A stretch of 64,000 nt of DNA from Macrobrachium rosenbergii (GCF_040412425.1 NC_089782.1:26296622-26360621); one strand, 5' to 3'. Positions 38,427 through 52,900 are shown, counted from the first letter of the stretch. Notes: generated by a model from the sequence alone, not told the origin. Numbers and translations: made by a program.

Positions 38427-40908
38427 ATGGGAGTTGCAAGGGAAAATGCCCCAAAGCCTCTGTTAAAAAAGTATAAGAATAATGAACTTGAGTCAGCATT
38501 GCTTGATCCATCGGATCGGAACTATATTTATGATGAGATAAATGAATTTGAAGATAACCGAGATCTTGTTTCTCTTGAAACAGCAAAGAAGTTAATGGAA
38601 AGGAGAGGACCTTCAAGGGTAAGTAAGCATAATTGTTTTTTAAAGAATGGTCAGTCAAGTTTGTCACTTTGTTGCCATATTGATATAGAAATAGAAAATT
38701 GTAGTGTACACTGCATAGTACTGTATTTTAAATCTTTGTATTAAAAAGATACATTGTGTCAGTATTGAGAAACAAGGAATAAGGATTGTAACCAGTGTAT
38801 GTTATAATTAATAGAAAAGGTACGAGTATTTTGCTAAATAATATCAAAGAAAAAGGCAATCTGTTTAAGACCAGAGTGCTGATGTATCTTTTTTGGAGTA
38901 CACTGTCCAGTATTTCAGAAAGAAAATATGTTATCTGGACATCCCCTTTACATGCAATGTCTGTTGAATCCTTTCATGTTTATTAGAAAAATGACTACTG
39001 TATTTGTTGACCAACCTTGACATCAGAGGCAGCACTTGCCCTTTGTTGATGCTCATTATGGCAGTATTTATTACTTGACATTCTCATGGTTACTTTATTG
39101 CATTTTCATTGTTAAAGCTAAGCATCGTACTTAAAGTGGGACATGAGAAGTTATTTCAGGTAATTGCATATCTAAGGACATTTAAGGCATTCAGGAGGAA
39201 GTACTCAATGGCAGAGGTGCTTAGGGCAGGTGTCTTTTGCTGCCAGGCCACTTTGCCCCTGAGTCCTTGGATACTTTCTCCTTAGGACCTTTGTTGGCTG
39301 CTCATCAGGTAGCAACCCAAGTTCCTTTAAAAAGAAAAACATTTTGTCTAAGGTTCACAGTCGACATAAAGTTATGCAAATGAAGGGTGGCTGGTTCTCT
39401 CTCTCTCTCTCTCTCTCTCTCCATGTCCAGCAGTCAGTTGTTTGTTGGCACGTTTCTGGCAAGGCACAGGTCAGTACATAACAGAACATCATATTTTTCA
39501 CTGCACTGTAGTAATAGATGGTGGATGTGGCTCCTTTGCCTCCCTTTTAACAGAGGGGTTGCATAGTAGAACACTAATCTTCTGTTGTAATCATAATATA
39601 TACATATTTCAAGCCAGTTTCCTGTTCCAAACAAAAAATTTGTTCCCTTTCATTTACTAAAGCAAGGCAACAAGACATCCCATATGCTAGGCTGCACGGG
39701 TCACAGGAGCAATCCATCCTATATTCAAGTACATAGCTGTGAAGCTGGCATTTTCTGGCGGGAAGAACATTACCTGTCTGGTTCTTAAAACAGTACCTCC
39801 CACCTAAAGGAGTGAATTTCCATGTAAAAGTTGCAGGCTTGTATTATTGTAGGAATGTAATGCAAAAAAAATATGAATTTCTCTTTTCCTAGATATACTA
39901 ACATGAAGTCTTACATCGTCTTACATCATAATCCCATCTCTGACTAACCTAGTACTAATTCCTCTTGCTGAAGGAAAGAGAATGTTGACAGTCAAGTGAA
40001 TGTGTTTTATCCTAGTCCCTCACTCACCTGCCGTTTGTTAATTACCTTGTTACCAAGCTTCAGTAACTGGACCAGTACAGTATTCACTGAAGGTATATTA
40101 TACTCAAGATTTCAGGTGTATATAGCTAGGACAAATGTAATTTTTCAACTGATTTTTGTTATAGAAATTGAAGGTTTTCCAAATTTTATTGTGATTGGAA
40201 GCCTCCCTGTTGAAGCTGTCTCACCAATCTTTTAAACTACCTTCTGTCTTTAACTAGGCATCGTAAAGCATGGTGATAGGTTTATATCTATGGGAAATTA
40301 AACTTGTTTGTAAAAAAAATTACTCTATGGGCAAATTTTTGTAAAAATTTTGGATATAAGCCAAACAAAATGTGAAAAAGCAAGCCTGTGTACGTTTCTC
40401 AAAAAATTAAACAATTTATGAATTTGTATGATATAAATTAAGTAATATTGAATAACTGGAGTAAGTGTACTCCAAAGACCTCAAGATTTTTGTATAAGTT
40501 CTTGGTAAACTTTATAAGTACAGTACTGTGTTGTTAAGGAACCTTAACATTGGTATGATTAGCATAAGGGTTAAGTTTGAGCAGCTTCATTAATTTTGCC
40601 TTGTAGGTTCAGCATTATTCATTGTAAGAAGCAAGTGTGTTTCTTTATAGGAACAGGTATTAGGCATTGATGGAAGCTCATCAGATGATGATGAGGATGA
40701 GGATGATGAAGTTTCCAAAGATAGTGAAGAGGAAGAGGAAGAGGATCCTGATCAGCTGTACATGGAAGATGATATTGTTGACACTCCTGAGTTTGAAATG
40801 CCTGATGAACGAGCATGGGGCAACAAAAAGCATCGTTACTTTGGCACAGATACAGCTGATGAGAAAATTAGATGTATGTATTCCATTTACTGTTAATAAT
40901 TACAGCTT

Positions 40909-40942
<34 letters not shown>

Positions 40943-43900
40943 AGGGCATATTTGAATAGACTAGCGAGTCTTTTAGTTGCCTCTTTCCTTGTGTGTGTGA
41001 TGGATTTTGTTAACCACATAAAAATTCTTGTCTTAAAGGAGCCATTATTTCCATTTCTGTTGGTTGTGGGTAGTTTTCTGTTAAGTAACTAACTAATGAT
41101 TTTTCCAGGTACAGAATGAGGTACAGCCACCATTACATTTTCATCCGTTTGCATGAAGCTCTGGGTTCTTTATATTGTTTGATTTTGCACTTGTTCTATA
41201 TTCTAAAAGCTGCATTCAGTATCAGAAATGCTATGACTTGAGAGTATTATCTTCATTCAGGTTTCTTTGTACCGTTTTATACATTTTTAGTCAAACTAAG
41301 TGCTGCTTTGTTGACATTACATTAATCAAATCTTTTGACCTTCCAAAAGAATTTCCCTAATATGTTGTACCCAGATGTAATATAACTATTTACTGATGTA
41401 AAGGAATGACTTGCTCTCTCTTGTTAAGAAAGTATGATAATAGTAATATTGTTCTGATGCTCTCATTTTTCACTCTGTAAAGCTAAGGTACATTTCTTTT
41501 ATTTTTATCCTATGTTAGGGAATATATACAATCAAGATGAGGAAGTGGCTCAACTTGAAGAAGAAACAGCCAGGAAGTTACAGGAACGAATGGCTGCTGA
41601 ACTGAAGGACTTGGTATCAGATGACCTTATTCTTCAGGTTAGTTATGATGCAGTTTTTTTCTTAGGCGACTTTTGTACCTTGTCCAAAGTGTTGTTAAAA
41701 GGGTTTTGTTATACAATGACTTTCATATCACAAAATGTGTATTGAATATATTGTAACTAACCCATGTTGCTTACATTTGATCAGTTTTTGCAATTGTAAA
41801 ATGCATGGCAAAGCCAAGAAGCAGGACACATTAAACAAAGCTTATCTGCATTTAAGAATGAAAGGAGAGCAGAAAAATTTACGTATGCTAGATGGGAAAA
41901 ATGGATGATAGTGAAAGCTGATGAATCATAAAGGAAGAATAATGACATTGATTCAGGCATTTATATGATGAAGTAGCTACAAACAAAAGTATGATGTTTA
42001 ACAACATATTCAGCCTCAAGCATGAAATTTAGTTTTGTAAAAAAAAATGTTTCGACAGTTTCTTTTATGTTTTTATTTCACAGTACCCTTCAAAGAATTC
42101 ATTTCTAAGTTTTCTAAGAATGATGCAGTTTCTTAAATATACTGTATATTAAATTTCTATCATATTCTACAAGGCTGATGATGAGGATGAGAAGAAAGAG
42201 CCTGTATCAGAAGATTTGGTTGAAGCAGATGTCTCATCACTCTCCCGCTCAAGAAAGTTGCAACTGTTGAAAAGGGAATCCCCAGAGTTTTTACCTCTTA
42301 TTGAAGACCTTAAAAGTAAGTGGCTTGATAGTAATTGATGCATTCTTTTCTTTTTTACTTCTTGTTTGATATGTATTGGTTTAGTAAATTAGAAGTGAAT
42401 TTTTTATGTGTTTTCCATTAGGGGTCCCAAACCTTTGGCTTTGGAAACTGTGAGTTTTGGAGATAGTCTCTGAAAAAAATCTAAATATATGTGAATGATA
42501 CATGTTAGTATTAGTCTTTTGATGTTTAGAATTAATAACTCCATTTTTAATTTTCTGTAAAAGAAAACTACTGAGATGGCTTTGTATGTCTGCCCTCAGA
42601 TCTTAAAACCATGACTGAAAGTTCCATGGGCCACGGCTCTACAGCATTATACACTATACAGAAAACTTGATTAGTAATTTTGTTAGTAATTTAGTGTCAT
42701 ATATCGGCTGTGCTTTTAACTGAATTAGGGATAAGCAGTTAATCCAGTGGGAATATATTTTGCAGTCCTGTATATATTTCCCTTTCCTTTTTTTCAAGTA
42801 GTCAGATACAAAGTAGGCTTCTTATCTGATGAGAATGTTGCTAGGTATGTTAACATCATTGTCAGTGTTGTTGAATTTGGTTCTCTATATTCACAAGGGA
42901 GTTTAATATTTTGACATATTGTACTTATTGCAATCACCTTACATGAAATAGACTTGTGCAATTTGCACATGAATTAAGTAGACCCATGCAATTTATATCA
43001 TACATTTCACCCATTAATGGGTGAAGTTGCATAAAAATTACTACATCCTGCAGTTCATCTTCTGAGTGATAATATAACAATAATAGTTATAGTAATGATA
43101 ATAGTAGGTTCTGTTAAAAAGAATAGCAGCATCAGTGGAATTGATTTTATACAACATCTTTTCAATTCTTCTCATGATTCTCTTTTCTTCAGGGCTGATA
43201 TCTGCTAAGAGTTGGCCAATGTACATAATCTGGATAAGGGGAAAGGCAGTAGTTTATAGTCATGTTTTATTCTGGTATGTGTGGGTGTAAGTTAAATATG
43301 TGTACTAGAATAAAATGTTCCTATAAACTATTGCCTTTCTCCTTATCCAGATTATGTACATTGGCCAGCTCTTAGCAGATATCAGCCCTGAAGAAAAGAG
43401 AATATTTAGAAGAATTGAAAAGACTATGTATAAAATCAGTCCAGTGATGCTGGCATTCTTTTTAACAGAACGTGCTTAAAAGAGGGTCTGCTCCCTTCAT
43501 AATGATGATAATAATAACAATTTGGTGAAAAACAAAGTTTTCTTTAAAATTGTAATTTCTGGTGAAGGAAAGAGTATGGATTATTAATAATGCTAAAGAT
43601 ATTTATAATAAAGCAAAGATAATGTCTTTGCATATTCCATTGTAAAGGATAGCACTTTAATCCCCCATCTGTATCCCATCAACAGGCAAGTGTGAAGAGC
43701 TAAAGTGCATCCTGAGTCCACTGATGGAAAAAGTAGGAGCAGGAAAAATTCCTGATGGTCCTGTGAAGCAGTATGTTACAACAAAGTATCGATTAGTTCT
43801 GAAGTAAGTCATGCATTCTTTGTTATGGTGTTGAGTCCTAATTGCCTCTTTTATCATCTGAAGTAGTAAGCCTCCCGACTTGCTCGAACTACCTCATCTA

Positions 43901-46900
43901 CTTCTGAGCTCCTGGAAACCACATTATTGCAGCTCCCTCATTTGTGATGTCTTTCAGTCTCATGCAGCTGTGAGCCTCCTGATTAGTTGTTACAACTCTT
44001 CTGAGTTTCTGTTTTATGTATAAATGCTCATGTCCTTGAATGTTAGAGAAGTACATTCCTGATGTCATAGATTTTTTTAATTGTTTACTAATCATGTAAT
44101 ATTTACATGTAATCTGCCAATCTGCTTCATCTTCAACCAAGGTTTTTCAACTATTTTCCTTGCTATTTGTCAAGGTAACAGCACAAGTGTTCATCCTCAT
44201 TTGATGTCTGTCCTTTCACTGTAACATGAATCTCTTCATCCTCCTCTCTTTCTCTCTTCAACATTGTCTCTTATTAAGTTTGGGTACTGAAAATCCTGAG
44301 CATCTCTTGTGGTACATAATTTCCCCTCAGAATCCACACAACCACTTTCCAATCACCATTACCTTCAGTTTACTTATCAGTACATTGATTTTTAGTCATC
44401 TCTTCTCCATGTGCTGTTCAATCTTGTAAACATTTGCAAGACCCCTTGTTTTGAATCTATTAACATCAGATGATATACACACAAATGATGCCAGGGACCA
44501 TCCCTTCTTCTTCCATCACTGTGATAAGCAACAAAAGACTTAAGTAAAATCCTTTGTAGACACTAACATTCATGTCAAATTCTGATATACCTCCTACTTG
44601 TTTCATTCTAGATCTTTTGTTGCAGTACCATACGTTCTTTGGCTTGATACTTTATCAAAAGTTTTAGGAGTCGTGAGTGACTTAGGAGTCAGTATAGAGT
44701 TTACTTAAGAGCAAGAGGATTTTTACATTTATTTATGACTTCAGATTATGTTTGGTACTCTTATTGCTCTGCAGAAAATAGTCATTTTCAATATTTTTAG
44801 TCTTTGGATGATCTTTTTGAGAATTAACAGTTGTGTTTGTACATTGTGCAAACCGGTATTTGTACTTGAAATTTTTATATAAGTAACTTACCCAGTAAGT
44901 ACATAGCTATTAGTTTCTTTTAACCAGCAGCTTAAAATTTTGAAATTGCGGGTCACGCTAATTTGTTTTGGTTATGGCAACGTGCCGCCCACTTTCGGGT
45001 GTAAGAGAAGGTACAACATAGCAAAGAGCTTCAATTTTTTTCTGCCAGCTGTGGTTGGCAGCAGCTTGAATTTTGAAATTTATACTTTGCTGGTTGTTTG
45101 CTCTGTCTTCGATTGGTGAAGTATATATTTTCGTAGCCTTTTGGCATAATTAAGTTAGTGTTAGGCGAGTTTTGATCATTGGTTTACGACTCTCTGCCCG
45201 TTTTTTGGACTTGTATTAGAATTTTCCAGGATGTCTGACACTAGTAGTTCTAGTATTAGGTATTGTAGCAAAGGCTGCAATACCAGACTGACTAAAGAAT
45301 CTTATGACCCTCACACTGTTTGTGTTCAATGTAGGGGACAAACATGTTCAGTGGATATTCGTTGTGAAGAGTGTAGCGACTGGGATTTAAAGAAATAGAA
45401 GACTTTAGATTCACATCTTAAGAAACTAGCTAGAGACAGGAAGAGGAAAGCTAGGGAATCTAGTAAAGCTTTAGCTAGTCAGGATTCATCCGCTAAGTCG
45501 GATGCAATTGCCCCTGTAATTTCTTCCAATCCCATTCCATCTCCTCCACCTGTGCAACCCTCTCCTTTACCTGGCTCTCACGTTTACGACCCCAACACTA
45601 TCGCCAGTCCGGAGTCGAAAATCGACACTCACTTCTAGTTGATTGTGCAATCGATCGCTAAATTAGCAGCATTGGTGAAAGTGCTAATGGATAAAAGTGA
45701 GTCAGAGCGCCCCGTGGCCCCCAGTGGAGGAGGTGGCTGTTCAGCCCACCGATTCTCCTAAGCCAAGGTCCCTGACATACTCTCCAGCACCTGAGAAGAG
45801 TCAAACTGGCAGCTTAAGGGAGGTCGATGGGGTTTGCCCCAAGCAGTCGCCCCCTCGGTTCAGTCTGTTGATGAATCCCAGACTGCAACCAAAGGCCATT
45901 GGAAAGGCCTTCAAGTGGGTGCTCACTGTATGTCCTCCAGCTCCGAAGATTTTAGTCCCAGGCGCACAGCGCTATGTGGACAAGTAATGCCTGCTGAAAA
46001 GGCGTGCAGTGGAGTTTGAGATTTCTTCCCCTGTTCCTTGTAAAAAGGGCAAGGATTCAGCGTGCCCATTGTGTAGTCGCTGGGATACCCCGGAACGATT
46101 CTCTTCTGCTTCTTCAGACAACGGTCGTAAACTGGTTCCTAAGCGCCTTGTGGCACTGAGACATTCTTCGTCGAATAAAGGAACTACTGCATCAGGAGTT
46201 GTGCACCCAGCACCTTCATCTCTACAATTAGCACCAGCAACTAGCGTCGAAGCGCCCAAACACTTGTTTTGCGTTGAGCGCTTATTGGCACCCGTTCACC
46301 AACAGGTTTTGCTACCGGCTCCCGTCTCCATAGCGCCCCCCGAGTGCCCATTGGCGCCCGCTCCTCCACCGCTTCTTAGTAGTGTCGTCCTGGGCAGTGT
46401 TCCTCCTCCAGTTGACCTGATTCAGAGTAAACTGGATAATATTCTCAGTTTGCTTCAGAAGGCACCTCCTGCAGCTCATATGACAGCGGACTTATTGCTT
46501 TCTCCTGTCTCTTCTGAGGAAAAGGTTGTTCCAGAACAAGATGCTCCTTCATCGGCATACTCTGTGCTGTTAAGGTTCCTGCTAGTGACTTATCCAAGCT
46601 TCTTTTAGCCAGCTACTCCCTCTGTTTCTGCTTTGACTTTCTTTTTGGAAGCCCCCCCTCAGTCAGTTCTTCGAAATTACCGAAATTGGTTCTTTCCTCT
46701 TCAGCAAAGAAGGCACTGGATGAAGTAGAAGGGTGGTTTTCTGAGAAGAGGGAACAAGGCAAAGCAGTTTTTTGTTTCCCACCTTCCAAGTTATCTAGAT
46801 CGAGCCACAGGTTTTATATGACTGGAGAAGCTCCTTCCCTGGAAGTCTCTGCCTCCTCTCAGGAGACTTCTCTGGCCTTATCGACTCGGCTAGGAGATCA

Positions 46901-49900
46901 GCACTCTCCTCAGCCAAAATTAGGTTTTCAGCCTTGGAACTTGCGCACCTTCTCAAGAATATTTTTAAGGTGTTCGAAGTGATGAGCTTCCTAGACTGGG
47001 CAGTGGGTGCTCTGGCGCGCAAACTTAGAGAGCGCTCCTTGTTACCTCAAGAAATCTCATCAGATGTCTTAGGAGTGCTTTCCTGTATTGACAGGGGCGT
47101 TCGCGATAATACATGGGAGTTAGCTAGTCTGTACGCATGGGAGTACTTAAGAAAAGAGAGCTTTGGTGTTCTTTTACGTCGAAAGGCATCACTCCGTCTC
47201 TCAGAGATCGGCCCCCCTATTCTCCCCCTTGGACAAGACGTATCTTTTCCACAGGGTATGGTACTGGACATCGCCTCTGGCCTGCAGAAGAAGAGCACTC
47301 AGGACCTGCTCTCCCAGTCTACAAGACCCCCTAAGGATTCTTCAACTCTTCCTCCCAGATCATATACCCATTTCCCATAGCGTTCCATCAAGAAGTCCTC
47401 CTCCAAGTCTTACTTCCAAGAAATGAAACCATAGTCCTCCGTACTCTGGGAGTATGCTTTTGGGAATGGTGGGAACAAAAGGGAGCGGAATCTTGGATAG
47501 TGTCTGTCGTGAAGGAGGGCTACACTATCCCCTTTTTGAACAAACCTCCTCTAATATGCAAGCCTGTCGAATTGACAGCTTACTCTCCAGGCTCAGAGAG
47601 ATTTGCTGCTCTCTTGCTAGAGGTCGAGTCCCTTGTTCAGAAATAGGCTATAGAGGTAGTAGAGGACATTCATTCTCTAAAATTCTACAACCATCTTTTT
47701 ATAGTGCCCAAGTCATCGGGGGGCTGGAGACGCATTTTGGACATAAGTGCTCTAAATGTCTTTGTCAAAAAGACAACATTCAAGATGATGATGGAAACAA
47801 ACCAATCGGTCCTTGCATCCATTCTCCAGGGAGAATGGATGGCGTCCATCGACATGCAGGATGCGTACTTTCACATTCCAGTGCATTCAGATTCAAGAAA
47901 GTACCTCAGGTTTGTGTTTCAGAACAAGGTGTTCCAATATCGGGCTCTGTGCTTTGGTCTCGCGGCGGTGCTGCAAGTGTTTACCAGGGTATTGGCTCCC
48001 CTAGCGAAATGGCTTCATATGAAGGGGATAAAGATCTCCCTATATCTAGACGACTGGTTACTACATTCCTGCTCGAAAGCTCAATGTACAGAGGACATTC
48101 GCACGACTCTTCTCTTGGCCCAAGAATTGGACCTTCTCATCAATTGGGACAAGTCTCTCCTGACTCCTTCTGAGAAGATTCCTTATTTAGGAATGACGAT
48201 TAACTCTCGAGATTTTCAGGTTTTTCCAGTCCCAAAGAGGATAGAAAAGTGTCTCCAGACATTGGAAGAATTTCTGGATCTAAACTTTTGCTCGGCCAAT
48301 CACTGGATTAGTCTTTTAGGCACCCTCTCATCCATGGAACAATTCGTCACTCTGGGAAGACTTCACCTGAGACCTCTCCAATTCTTCCTCAGAGCCAGCT
48401 GGAACAGGAAAAAGTTTCTGGACTCGCTTGTGTTCCCAATAACGGTAGAAATCAAGGAGGACCTTCACTGGTGGAATTCCAGGAAGAGACTATCAGAAGG
48501 GAAATCTCTTTAACCTCTGAACCCCAGCCTAGAGTTCTTTTCAGATGCTTCGAACCTAGGTTGGGGAGCTCTTTTTGGGGTAAAAGAAGTGTCAGGGACC
48601 TGGTCTCAGGAACAGCAAAACTGGCACATCAACCTAAAAGAGTTACAGGCGATATTTCTGGGCCTACAGTGCTTCGCGTCAGAAATTCAGGGGAGGACAG
48701 TAGCAATGCATTCAGACAGCACGGCACTAGCGTACATCAAGAAACAAGGGGAAACCCACTGCGTCCTCCAGGAATCACCTACTTCCTCTCTTCTGCTCAC
48801 CAGTACCAGATCCCTTGGCATGGGCGACCGATGCAGTGTTGCAGGATTGGCTGAACAAAGGTCTGTATGCCTTTCCCCCATTCAGTTTAGTGAGACAAAT
48901 CATCAACAAATTCCTGTCTCATCAAAACCTGTCCATGATCTTGATAGCCCCCTTCTGGCCAGCAAAAGAGTGGTTCCCGAATCTGCTAGAACTTCTTGCA
49001 GACTCCCCGAGACTGCTGCCACAGAAGCAACAACTTCTCAGGCAACCTCACTTCCGTCGGTTCCACCAAAACCTGTCTTCTCTGGCCCTAACAGGATTCA
49101 AACTGTTAGGCGACTGCTCTGAAAGAAGGGCTTTTCAAGAGCGGCTGCAGACGCAATTGCGAAGTGTAGAAGACAGACATCAGATAATGTCTACCAGGCT
49201 AAATGGTTCATCTTGAGGTCCTGGTGCAGACGAAATAACGTGTCCACTTCTGTTACCTCTGTAGTGGAAATAGCAGACTTTCTTCTGTTCCTACACTCTA
49301 CCATTAAAGGCTACAGAGCTATGCTTAGCTCAGCTTTCCGTCATAAAGGAACAGACTTATCGTCTAACCAGAATTTGTCCGACCTTATTAAGTCCTTTGA
49401 TACCGCAAAGTTTAAAGAAAAACCTTTGCTGTCCTGGAACTTAGACATGGTACTTAAGTGGCTGTCCAGTCCACGTTTCGAGCCCATGCAATCTATCTCT
49501 TTAAGGGATCTAACCAGGAAAATCTTTTCTGGTCGCCAACCACCGCCAAGAGATCCAGTGAAATCCATGCTTTAGACAGAAACTGGATTTTCTCAGGGGA
49601 ATGCAGTTTGCTCCTTTTCCCTAGACTTTCTGGCTAAGAACGAATGGCCATTGAATCCATGGCCTTGTTCTTTTACGATCAAGAGCTTGTCCGAGATAGT
49701 AGGGTCGTCTGAAGAAGAAAGAACTCTCAGTCCATTAAGGGCCCTTAAGTTTTATCTTCAAAAAATGAAGGACATTCATGGTACTTCAAGGAATCTTTGG
49801 TGTTCTGTGAAATATCCCTCCAGACCCTTGTCTAAGAATGCCCGGGCATTTTTTCTGAGGAACCTGATTTCAGAAGCACATTCCATGGTGAGCGAAGACT

Positions 49901-52900
49901 CGCTCTCCGCTTACAAGGTAAAACCCCATGAGATAAGAGCGGTCGCTATGTCTTTGGCATTTAAGCACAATTTATCCCTCATATCAATTGTGTAAGCGAC
50001 GTTTTGGAAGTGCAAGTCGGTGTTTGCATCGCATTATTTAAGGGATATCGAGACTACTTATGATCAGTGCAGTACCTTGGGTCCGTTTTGCGTGGCTGGC
50101 GTGGTGTTGGGTTAGGAAACGTAGAAAGCAATGTCCTTTCTTTAACCTCTTTGCCTTGCTTAGCGTGTTGAGTTTTTTGGGGAGCCTGGGAGTACTATGT
50201 ACTTGGAGTACCCTCCAGTCTTTTGGTTTTTATGGTTGGGTATTGGTGTTTTTAATTTGGTTTTTGGTGGTTATGGTGACTATTTACTCTGGTTATTTTG
50301 TGTGGTACTATGCCCTGGACAGGGGCATCTTGTTGTACTTTGCCAGCCCTTGGAAATTAGTCCATCTCTGGCACCCACTGTAGTAGTAGGCCCTCAAGGC
50401 TCTACCGCCTCGCTTCTACTGGATAAGATGAGTGCCAACCAGAGGCAGTATCTACCAGTAGCAGCTCTCTTATCAGGTAAGGTTCAACAACATTGATTCA
50501 ATGTTAGCAAATTTCTATTCTTAAACTCATTACTATTAATAATTTTTTGGGTTAGATATGTCCAACATTCCCACCTTCATTCATTGTGGGAATCAGCTAT
50601 GTAATTACTGGGTAAGTTACTTATATAAAAATGACATTTTTATAATAAAATAAAGTTTTATATACTTACCCAGTAATTACATGATCGGAGCCCACCCTCC
50701 TCCCCTCAGTTGGACATAGGGCATAAACAAATTGAAGCTCTCTGCTATGTTGTACCTTCTCTTACACCCAAAAGTGGGCGTGGCACATCGCCATAACCAA
50801 AACAAATTAGCGTGACCCGCAATTTCAAAATTTTAAGCTGCCTGTTAAAAGAAACTAATAGCTATGTAATTACTGGGTAAGTATGTATAAAACTTTATTT
50901 TATTATAAAAATGTCGTATTTATCCCAGTGCAATATGGTCATTAGTAAGCAGAAGTATGTTTTGAGTCTCACAAGTAAGTATCCCCAATTGAAGGACACA
51001 TCTTTACTCACACAAATAACTTTGGTGCATGGATTGTTTTTTGATGAGGTATTGATGTTAGATCTGATATTTGTTACCATTGTCTTTTTGTTTTTTCTTC
51101 CTTTCTGCATAAATTTGATATGCTTCTATTAGACCTCTACTGTAAATTGTATTGTGTTTCCCTTGCATTGGCCTAACCATAAAAATGTAACTGAAAATTA
51201 CAGAACAAGAAAGATCTATAATTTGATACCCGATTACTTTACAGTTATGTGACAACAATTAGCATGTACATGTTAGTGAAGTGCAGCGCAAAAAATGCGA
51301 GGGACCACCCTGTGATTGGCCGACTGGCACAGTATCGACAGTTGCTAAAGGTAAGTCTCCTGATATATTTTTTATATCATGGTAAGATTTATTTTTTGAA
51401 TAGTTTGATATTTGAAAAGCATTTGAAACTGCTCTAATTATAATTGAAACACTTCTTTATGTAAGTAACATAAAGTATGGATTGTGTAATTTTTGTTATG
51501 TGTACTTAAATGGTTTTAATTTTTTCCTTGCCCCAAGCCTTTAGTTTTCTGTAAATATTTAGAAGGAAATTAAACTAGAAAATCTTATACAGCATTTTTT
51601 CGTAATTTATTTTTACGATATCCTAAATTAGAATTATGTTTCACTGCTTTTCCAGGAGTTGGAACCCTGTGACAACAAATTAGCCTCACACCTTGGCCAG
51701 ATTCTAAGTGAAGCCCCTGAAGAGGAAGATAAAGTTGATAATAAAAAGAAAAAGAAGGATAAGACCAGGTGAGAATGGATATATTTTTAATTGAGACTGA
51801 ATTTTGTACCAATTACAATAGACAAACAGTTCTTCACTTCTTGATGTATAATAGTGGATGGTAGTCTGTAAGTTTCTTTTGTTCAAGCAGGTCCTTACCA
51901 TGGTTTTCCTTATAATGCATTTGTTGCACTTGTTAGGAACTAACCCCCGGGATGTTTAGATGGTGGTGTGACACTTCATAGGTACCACCTCATGTCCTAG
52001 TGTTCTCTTCTTCTTTGTTTTCAGCTTTCCCCATTTCTATATGGGGTCACTGTTTCTTATTATTCTTCTCTACCTTTCTGTCTAATGCATCCTGACTTCT
52101 TGAACCTTTCTCCCGCATGTCATTTGCTATTTTATCCTTCCATCTGAACTTTGCCCTTCTCTTCTCTTTCCTTCATGTCCTAGTGTACTAAGGGAGCCTC
52201 TGCAGATACTTGCTGTTGTTCATTTTATTTCTTTCTCTCTTCTGTCTTGTGCACTGTCGGCCTGAGTTTTCATTTGATTATGGTTTTCATATATGCCTTT
52301 TCTCTTAAAATTTTTAGGTTTTTATACCTGTCTTTATCGAGTTATGTCTGTATCTGCTACACTGTTTAAACTAACTGCTCCTCTTCCCTTCTTATATATC
52401 CAATCTTCTGATTCTTTGATTCTATACATTATATTTAGAGGTTATGTTGAGCATAATTGAGCGTTGGACTGGAAACATATTTATGTAGAGTTTTTTCAAA
52501 TTCTTATTTCAGGGCTTATAGCAGACTTTGCATTTTTTTTATTACACCAAATTGATTCCTGACCATTTTTTCAGTAAACCTAAGAGTAAACCTAAGAAGC
52601 TGCAAATCTTAAAGAAGAGCAAGTCAGCCAAGCTGGAAGAGAAGAAAAGGCTTATGGCTTTACTAAAAGAACCAGTTCAGGAAACACTGGTAAAAGCTAG
52701 GGGAGAGACAGAATCTGTATTGGATAATGCAGTGGATCCCAGCAGTGATGAAGAGCATGATGGGCAAGGTGAGCATTTCCCTCAAAATTATGAAGATCTT
52801 ATGAGACTGATCATTCCATTTTATGGCCTACGTTTTGATTAGGTTTCCACTTTTTTAGAGGAAGTTATTGTTTTCTAAACCATCTGTGCTCATAAAAGCA

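Larger units (their letters stand above)
44871..50915 (+). mobile_element. DIRS-type tyrosine-recombinase retrotransposon, 6.0 kb, mutated
   Basis: The element has the full DIRS layout: left inverted terminal repeat, gag-like region, pol with reverse transcriptase, RNase H and tyrosine recombinase, internal complementary region, and right inverted terminal repeat. It lies in sense orientation in UTP3 intron 5. Ends were placed from the internal complementary region, which joins the reverse complements of the two termini at one point. No target-site duplication is visible at these ends, as expected for recombinase-mediated insertion. Several in-frame stops and frame changes mean this copy cannot make its proteins. 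The RT-RNase H frame is otherwise long and clean, so the insertion is not very old. Confidence 0.93.

Noticed and set aside
40667..41092. Met-rich and Ser-Leu-rich 141-codon ORF
   Set aside because: It is the wrong frame of UTP3 exon 2, read through into the CT microsatellite.
45697..49995. A cluster of new host genes
   Set aside because: All these frames fit gag and pol of one DIRS element between its inverted repeats.
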